From Roseateles subflavus (GTDB taxonomy: Bacteria > Pseudomonadota > Gammaproteobacteria > Burkholderiales > Burkholderiaceae_C), in the NCBI RefSeq assembly GCF_030285365.1, contig NZ_JASVDS010000008.1, positions 113,744 to 177,743 on the forward strand: a stretch of DNA of 64,000 nt, given 5' to 3'. Made by a program: the position numbers and the translations under genes. Position 1 is the first letter of the stretch. Every line of letters begins with the position of its first letter. The notes beneath the pieces were generated by a model. It worked only from the letters and a program-made list of their open reading frames with translations. It was not told where the DNA came from and did no database searches. Shown one piece after another: positions 59,421-64,000 of the stretch.

Positions 59421-59849
59421 TTAGCCAGGAGCTGCTCGATCCGGCGGCCCGTAATCTGTCAGCCCCACGAGGGCTCTTTCGCCAGCCTCGAAGTAGGCAT
59501 CACCGCTCACCTGCACAAAGACATCGGCGTCGCAAGCGCAAATGAAGCGCGGCGCGTCGACCGTCGAACTTTCGGGAAGCAAATCTTCGACTGCCGCGCG
59601 TGCCAGGCCAACAGCCAGGTCCTGGCTGCCGCTTTCCGCGCTGACGAGGAAGGACACGGGTTGGTCGCCGTCGACGTCATTGCCTACATCCCCTTCGACA
59701 TGGAAGAGGTGCCATACGCGCGCACCGCCAGGCGGACCGTCCAGGAGCTCCTGGGCCCGGGCGGCCAGCCTGTTGCCGTTGACCATGCCGCCTGCGCATT
59801 GCGCGAGCTCCTGCAGCAGCTGCGTGACGGCTTTCATGTCGAGTTTCAT
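59421..59849 (-). CDS. Unknown acidic protein
   Basis: 142 aa with a GGAGACC ribosome site. Helical N-terminus, then beta-type sequence rich in Asp/Val. No motif recognised. It ends at the operator cluster. Confidence 0.6.
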   Translation of the reverse strand: MKLDMKAVTQLLQELAQCAGGMVNGNRLAARAQELLDGPPGGARVWHLFHVEGDVGNDVDGDQPVSFLVSAESGSQDLAVGLARAAVEDLLPESSTVDAPRFICACDADVFVQVSGDAYFEAGERALVGLTDYGPPDRAAPG

Positions 59850-59932
59850 GGGGCGGTCTCCATGTCGGTGAATTGGACCAGGCCGCGTCTACATGAGCGG
59901 CGGCGCACAGGTCCCTGCTGGACGGCAGCGAT

Positions 59933-62374
59933 CTACGAAGCGGCTTCCTTACGCCAGGCAAGGTAGTCGGCGATACCGAAGAAGCCGGCGGCCGCAGCGT
60001 TGCGCTCGAGGCTCCACTTGGTCTCATGCGGCTCGATGGTTGCCGAGAGGCTCTCTCCAACTTCACTCCTGAGGCTTGCCATCTCTTCGGCATCTCGGTT
60101 CAGAACCGCGGGTTGAGCGTCACTGGCCGTCGTTCCAATCCGACGCTCTGTGTCGATCGGTCTCCGCGCTTCCTCGTCTTGACCCAGATGGCCGAAGCCA
60201 ACATTCGATGGGCCGCAGTCCTCCTCCCGAGGTCGTTGCGCCCAAGCGGCCTCAAGTGCTTCGTCCGCCAGGCCTTCCAGGTCGAGGACGTCCTCGCTGC
60301 AGATCTCATTGATCGGGACGCCCAACACTTGTGCAAGGCGTCTGCGCTGGAGCTCGTACCATGCTTCGCTTTCTTCCAGTTCCATTTCGAGCATCGTCCG
60401 CTCTTGGAGCATTTGCTCAGCGCGCTCAGCATTGAGGACCTCTTGCTGCTTGCGCGCCCGCTCGATGAGGTCGCTGAGATCAGGAGGCGGCGGGCACACG
60501 CCGGCCTGCACGAGCCGGCTGTTCACCAGGTCGATGAAGGCTAGGTTCTCAGCGGGCACCTGCGACGTGACGACAGGATCGTCCCGAACGTCTTCAATCG
60601 CCGGCGGCAGTCCACGCATTTGCCTGCCGTCGCCCACTCGCTTGGCCAACTGCATCTCGTAGTACGCCTTGTAGTTGTCCCTGGGCTTGCCTTCGGCCTC
60701 CATGCTCCTGTGCAGCTTGGACAGGAAGATGTGAAGGTAGCGTGCCCGCATTTCGCTCATCGAAATGGAGATGTCGTGGTAGCGCTGGTAGAAGGCCTCG
60801 TCGTGACCGCTGTCCACGCTGTCCCCCTGGTGCGCCACTTCGTGTTCGGCCAGCGAGAACAAGCGGTTGGCGGTTCGCAGCGGTTCGACCTTCAGGCGTT
60901 CAACCACCTTCCTGTCAAACGCGATATAGCTCTCACCATCCGTCCAAGCCTCAGCGGTGTTCGATTCACCCAGCAAGATCTGCACCCGTTGAGGGTCATT
61001 CCAGGCCAGCCGGCCATCCTTGTAGGCAGCATGTCCACCCGCTGCCAAGCCCGCGTAGTTCTGCAGGCACCATCGCATGGCGGTCCATGCCCGACGAGTC
61101 TCCCTGTCCGTCAACGTCTTCTCGGAAACGATGCTCATGCGCTGAACGAAGGCATCGCGGATGGTCTCGAAGTCAACTGCATTGGGCAGGGAGTAGCGGT
61201 GCCAATGGCGCTGACACCAAGCCGGGGCCACGGTTTCGACGTGTTCCATCACACGGCGGAGGCTCTCCTCGAACTCCAGAACGCTATAGCAGCCGAAGCG
61301 CTCCAGCGTATTCGGGTGCAACACCATCACGACGTCGGCGGCTGCGATGGCCTCACCTTTGGGCACGTCGAAGCCGTTGAGAACAACCGTATAGGTGTCG
61401 CGTGCCCGGCAATTGCTGGGGCCGCCCTGCCGCACCTTCTCCAGGAACGCCCTGAGGCTCAAGTGGCGCTTGCCAGGAAGAATCGTGATGACCTCCTCCT
61501 TGTCGAAGAGTTCGTAGGCCTTCGGGTCGCCGCTGAGCAGCGAATGCGCGCACTTCTCCCGACGAGCCTCGGTTTTGCGATGTTCTCCGAGTCTGGCCGC
61601 CACAGCTTCGGCCAGTTTGGCGAACTGCTTGGCGATGGGCTTCCAGACAGCGCAGGTCTTGCGCAAGATCTCCGTGCGCGAGACATTGAGGTCGATTGCC
61701 TTCTTGCTGACGATCAGTCCGCCGGCGCCCCAGAGTTGACTGGCATCATGACGAACCAGCACGCCCTGGTTGTAGATCGACACCGCGCCCTCCGGCTTTG
61801 CACGGTAGTAGGCAAACTCGTCCTCGAAGTCCCACTTCTCAGCCTTTGGGTCGCGACTGATGGCGCGGCCGTTCATCTCGACGCAGATCGGCGTGTAGCG
61901 CACGAGATCTCGGATCTCCTGAACAGCCGACAGCAGCTCAGTATTCGTTAGCGGGTCGTACCATTCACCCGTGATGGAGCATCCGGCCCGGGGTTCTGTC
62001 GCGTCGTCAAGGTCATAGTGGTAGCCCATGACCTTGGTGTCCACCGACATCGTCCAGGCGTTCGACGTCCAGATCGTGCGAGCGTGCGCCATGATCTGCC
62101 CACGCCCAAGGCGGAACCGGCCGTAAGTGGCGTCGCCTTCCTGGTGTGGTGTGCCGAAGCGACCGAAGTAGTTCAGCACGTCTTCACGGCTTGCGAAGCC
62201 ACGGCCATCGTCCACACACTCGAACCCACTCTCGGTCATCGTGATCTGCACGCCAGTGGCACCGGCGTCGATCGAGTTCATGATCAACTCGATGATCGCC
62301 TTCCCGATCGACCCAGCCTGGTTGTAGATAACGTGGTGGATGATTTGAGGATCGAGGGTGAATGGAAGTCGCAT
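59933..62374 (-). CDS. GHKL ATPase with an HExxH zincin-like motif
   Basis: 813 aa. Residues 1-240 form a GHKL ATPase: ELIMNSIDA with E29 and N33, DDGRGF (55-60) and a Gly-rich lid GRFRLGRG (85-92). A second-domain Lys/Arg segment (KKAIDLNVSRTEIL, 224-237) fits an ATP-contacting loop as in MutL/Hsp90 proteins. Residues 440-540 contain HEVAH at 511-515 and GHDEAFY at 523-529, a metallopeptidase-like zinc site with a possible third His ligand. The C-terminal 200 residues include a coiled coil (Glu/Arg/Leu-rich, about 630-690). No such fusion is known to me. Conformational control by ATP over a protease or metal site is the simplest model. Confidence 0.75.
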   Translation of the reverse strand: MRLPFTLDPQIIHHVIYNQAGSIGKAIIELIMNSIDAGATGVQITMTESGFECVDDGRGFASREDVLNYFGRFGTPHQEGDATYGRFRLGRGQIMAHARTIWTSNAWTMSVDTKVMGYHYDLDDATEPRAGCSITGEWYDPLTNTELLSAVQEIRDLVRYTPICVEMNGRAISRDPKAEKWDFEDEFAYYRAKPEGAVSIYNQGVLVRHDASQLWGAGGLIVSKKAIDLNVSRTEILRKTCAVWKPIAKQFAKLAEAVAARLGEHRKTEARREKCAHSLLSGDPKAYELFDKEEVITILPGKRHLSLRAFLEKVRQGGPSNCRARDTYTVVLNGFDVPKGEAIAAADVVMVLHPNTLERFGCYSVLEFEESLRRVMEHVETVAPAWCQRHWHRYSLPNAVDFETIRDAFVQRMSIVSEKTLTDRETRRAWTAMRWCLQNYAGLAAGGHAAYKDGRLAWNDPQRVQILLGESNTAEAWTDGESYIAFDRKVVERLKVEPLRTANRLFSLAEHEVAHQGDSVDSGHDEAFYQRYHDISISMSEMRARYLHIFLSKLHRSMEAEGKPRDNYKAYYEMQLAKRVGDGRQMRGLPPAIEDVRDDPVVTSQVPAENLAFIDLVNSRLVQAGVCPPPPDLSDLIERARKQQEVLNAERAEQMLQERTMLEMELEESEAWYELQRRRLAQVLGVPINEICSEDVLDLEGLADEALEAAWAQRPREEDCGPSNVGFGHLGQDEEARRPIDTERRIGTTASDAQPAVLNRDAEEMASLRSEVGESLSATIEPHETKWSLERNAAAAGFFGIADYLAWRKEAAS

Positions 62375-62452
62375 TGCTTCACCTCTAGGGATGTAATGGG
62401 TCGGCGACCCAAGAACGGGAATCGGGCCGGCTCACGATCACGAGCAACCGGC

Positions 62453-64000
62453 CTATTGGCAGGCTTCGCACTCGGGGTTGTCGATAGAGCAGAACTTCAT
62501 GTCAGTCGCCGGCAGCTCAGTTTCTGCGGGGGCGACCGTGGCTTCTGCCGCAACGCCGATAGCCACCGCGTTGAGCTGACCCGAGCGCGTGACCGTGCTC
62601 TTCTCGGCCTGGGTCGCACTGATCGTGCGGAGGTAGTAGGTGGTCTTGAGGCCACGCTGCCAGGCCAGCTTGTAGGTCTCGTCCAGCTTCTTGCCGGAGG
62701 CGCCAGCCATGTAGATGTTCAGGCTCTGCGCCTGGTCGATCCACTTCTGGCGGCGCGAGGCGGCCTCGACCAGCCACTGCGGCTCGACCTCGAAGGCGGT
62801 GGCGTACAGGGCCTTGAGCTCTTCAGGCACGCGGTCGATGCGGCGCAGCGAACCGTCGAAGTGCTTCAGGTCCATGACCATCACGTCATCCCACAGGCCC
62901 AGCTGCTTCAGGTCGCGCACCAGCGACTCGTTAATCACCGTGAACTCGCCGGACAGGTTGGACTTCACCGACAGGTTGCCGAAGCAGGGCTCGATGGAGG
63001 CGTCCACGCCGATGATGTTGGAGATGGTTGCGGTCGGGGCGATGGCCACGCAGTTGCTGTTGCGCATGCCGTGGGTGGCAATGCGCTGGCGCAGGCTGTC
63101 CCAATCCATGGACGAGGAACGGTCCACCTCGACGTAGCCGCCGCGCTCCTTGAGCAGCAGGTCCAGGGAGTCGATCGGCAGGATGCCGCGGTCCCACAGC
63201 GAGCCGCGGTAGCTGCTGTAGCGGCCGCGCTCCTCGGCCAGCTCGGTCGAGGCCCAGTAGGCGTAGTAGCAGATGGCTTCCATCGAGCGGTCGGCGAACT
63301 CCACGGCCTCAGCGGAGGCGTAGGGCGTGCGCAGCGCATACAGCGCGTCCTGGAAGCCCATCAGGCCCAGGCCCACCGGGCGGTGGCGCAGGTTGGAGTC
63401 GCGCGCCTTCTTGACGGCGTAGTAGTTGATGTCGATGACGTTGTCCAGCATGCGCATGGCGGTGCGGACGGTCTTCTTCAGCTTGTCGTGGTCGATGACC
63501 TTCTTGCCATCCGGGCCGTCCTTCAGGTGCTGGAGCAGGTTGACCGAGCCCAGGTTGCACACGGCGATCTCGCTGTCATTGGTGTTCAGCGTGATCTCGG
63601 TGCACAGATTGGACGAGTGCACCACGCCCACGTGTTGCTGCGGCGAGCGGACGTTGCAGGCGTCCTTGAAGGTGATCCAGGGGTGGCCGGTCTCGAACAG
63701 CATCGAGAGCATCTTGCGCCACAGGTCCTTGGCGGGCATGCGCTTGAAGAGCTTGATCTCGCCGCGGTCCGCCTTGGCCTCGTACTCGACGTAGGCCTTC
63801 TCGAAGGCCTGGCCGAAGAGGTCGTGCAGGTCCGGGCAGGTGGAGGGGCTGAACAGGGTCCAGTCACCGCCCTCGACCACGCGCTTCATGAACAGGTCGG
63901 GAATCCAGTTCGCCGTGTTCATGTCGTGGGTGCGGCGGCGGTCGTCGCCGGTGTTCTTGCGCAGCTCGAGGAACTCCTCGATGTCCAGGTGCCAGGACTC
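62453..64000 (-). CDS. nrdA: Ribonucleotide reductase large subunit, C-terminal part
   Basis: At least 515 aa; the 5' end lies beyond the window. Recognisable segments are [20 protein letters not shown] at the edge, then NLCTEI (substrate-site Cys), NLGSVNL and an [15 protein letters not shown] segment, with the chain ending in CEACQ, the C-terminal shuttle cysteine pair. This is class Ia NrdA, which reduces ribonucleoside diphosphates. The small subunit would be expected outside the window. It is a core-type gene found here next to mobile-element genes. Confidence 0.9.
   Translation of the reverse strand, partial: ESWHLDIEEFLELRKNTGDDRRRTHDMNTANWIPDLFMKRVVEGGDWTLFSPSTCPDLHDLFGQAFEKAYVEYEAKADRGEIKLFKRMPAKDLWRKMLSMLFETGHPWITFKDACNVRSPQQHVGVVHSSNLCTEITLNTNDSEIAVCNLGSVNLLQHLKDGPDGKKVIDHDKLKKTVRTAMRMLDNVIDINYYAVKKARDSNLRHRPVGLGLMGFQDALYALRTPYASAEAVEFADRSMEAICYYAYWASTELAEERGRYSSYRGSLWDRGILPIDSLDLLLKERGGYVEVDRSSSMDWDSLRQRIATHGMRNSNCVAIAPTATISNIIGVDASIEPCFGNLSVKSNLSGEFTVINESLVRDLKQLGLWDDVMVMDLKHFDGSLRRIDRVPEELKALYATAFEVEPQWLVEAASRRQKWIDQAQSLNIYMAGASGKKLDETYKLAWQRGLKTTYYLRTISATQAEKSTVTRSGQLNAVAIGVAAEATVAPAETELPATDMKFCSIDNPECEACQ

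Noticed and set aside
60620..61951. Plus-strand 443-aa frame antisense to the GHKL gene
   Set aside because: It runs opposite GHKL motifs and has no start signals or domains.

Overview
The window looks like part of a large conjugative plasmid or megaplasmid from a high-GC betaproteobacterium, most likely Burkholderiales. The grounds are uniformly GC-rich codon use, mostly Shine-Dalgarno-led genes, genes resembling the IncI (Dot/Icm-like) transfer genes trbB and trbC, a KfrA-like plasmid protein, and many phage- or plasmid-type DNA-modification genes. I saw no tRNA, rRNA, IS element or CRISPR array. Names rest on motifs read from the translated sequence; nothing was searched against a database.

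Layout. (1) 1-7.7 kb, plus strand: a transfer-type operon with a clipped first gene, a membrane-anchored thioredoxin-fold protein (TrbB-like), a small unknown gene, a VirD4/DotL/TrbC-like coupling ATPase and three unknown genes, closed by a good terminator at 7717-7750. (2) 7.8-11.8 kb: unknown genes and a PP-loop (PAPS-reductase-like) gene divergent from a two-gene operon around a perfect 20-bp dyad. (3) 12.1-15.2 kb: a fatty-acid desaturase with a NarL-type response regulator and a six-TM histidine kinase, laid out like the DesK/DesR desaturase-control system. (4) 28.1 down to 15.3 kb, minus strand: a 13-gene, largely overlapping operon with a HAD phosphatase, HD hydrolase, RdgC, phage-type proteins, a PP-loop protein, a 1045-residue C5-cytosine methyltransferase with an internal repeat array, a second amino-methyltransferase, a Gp37/Gp68 (DUF5131) protein and an N6-adenine methyltransferase. 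(5) 28.2-39 kb: GIY-YIG protein, small membrane protein, ATP-grasp protein, a helicase with four helicase-associated repeats, an XRE regulator plus tyrosine recombinase, a Fic protein and a KfrA-like operon.

(6) 48.3 down to 39.0 kb, minus strand: about 30 consecutive small genes (32-189 aa), nearly all unrecognised, with short gaps. They appear to be driven by one strong promoter at 48285-48313 whose 17-bp spacer is exactly a perfect palindrome. The palindrome recurs imperfectly ahead of the adjacent Cro/CI-type repressor gene. This looks like a silenced, inducible accessory cassette and is the best candidate here for an undescribed system. A putative structured sRNA with an exposed anti-Shine-Dalgarno loop lies just beyond at 49066-49167.

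(7) 64 down to 49.2 kb, minus strand: a ribonucleotide reductase large subunit (clipped), a GHKL ATPase carrying an HExxH zincin-like motif, an N6-adenine methyltransferase, a RecD-like helicase, a DUF4031 protein, a glycine-zipper exported protein, a second C5 methyltransferase whose start codon lies in a 28-bp perfect palindrome, and a DUF262-type protein.

Seven imperfect copies of a palindrome with consensus AATAAGCGATATCGCTTATT occur only between genes at 29.0, 37.3 and 59.2-59.4 kb. They suggest a plasmid-encoded regulator that links distant operons.
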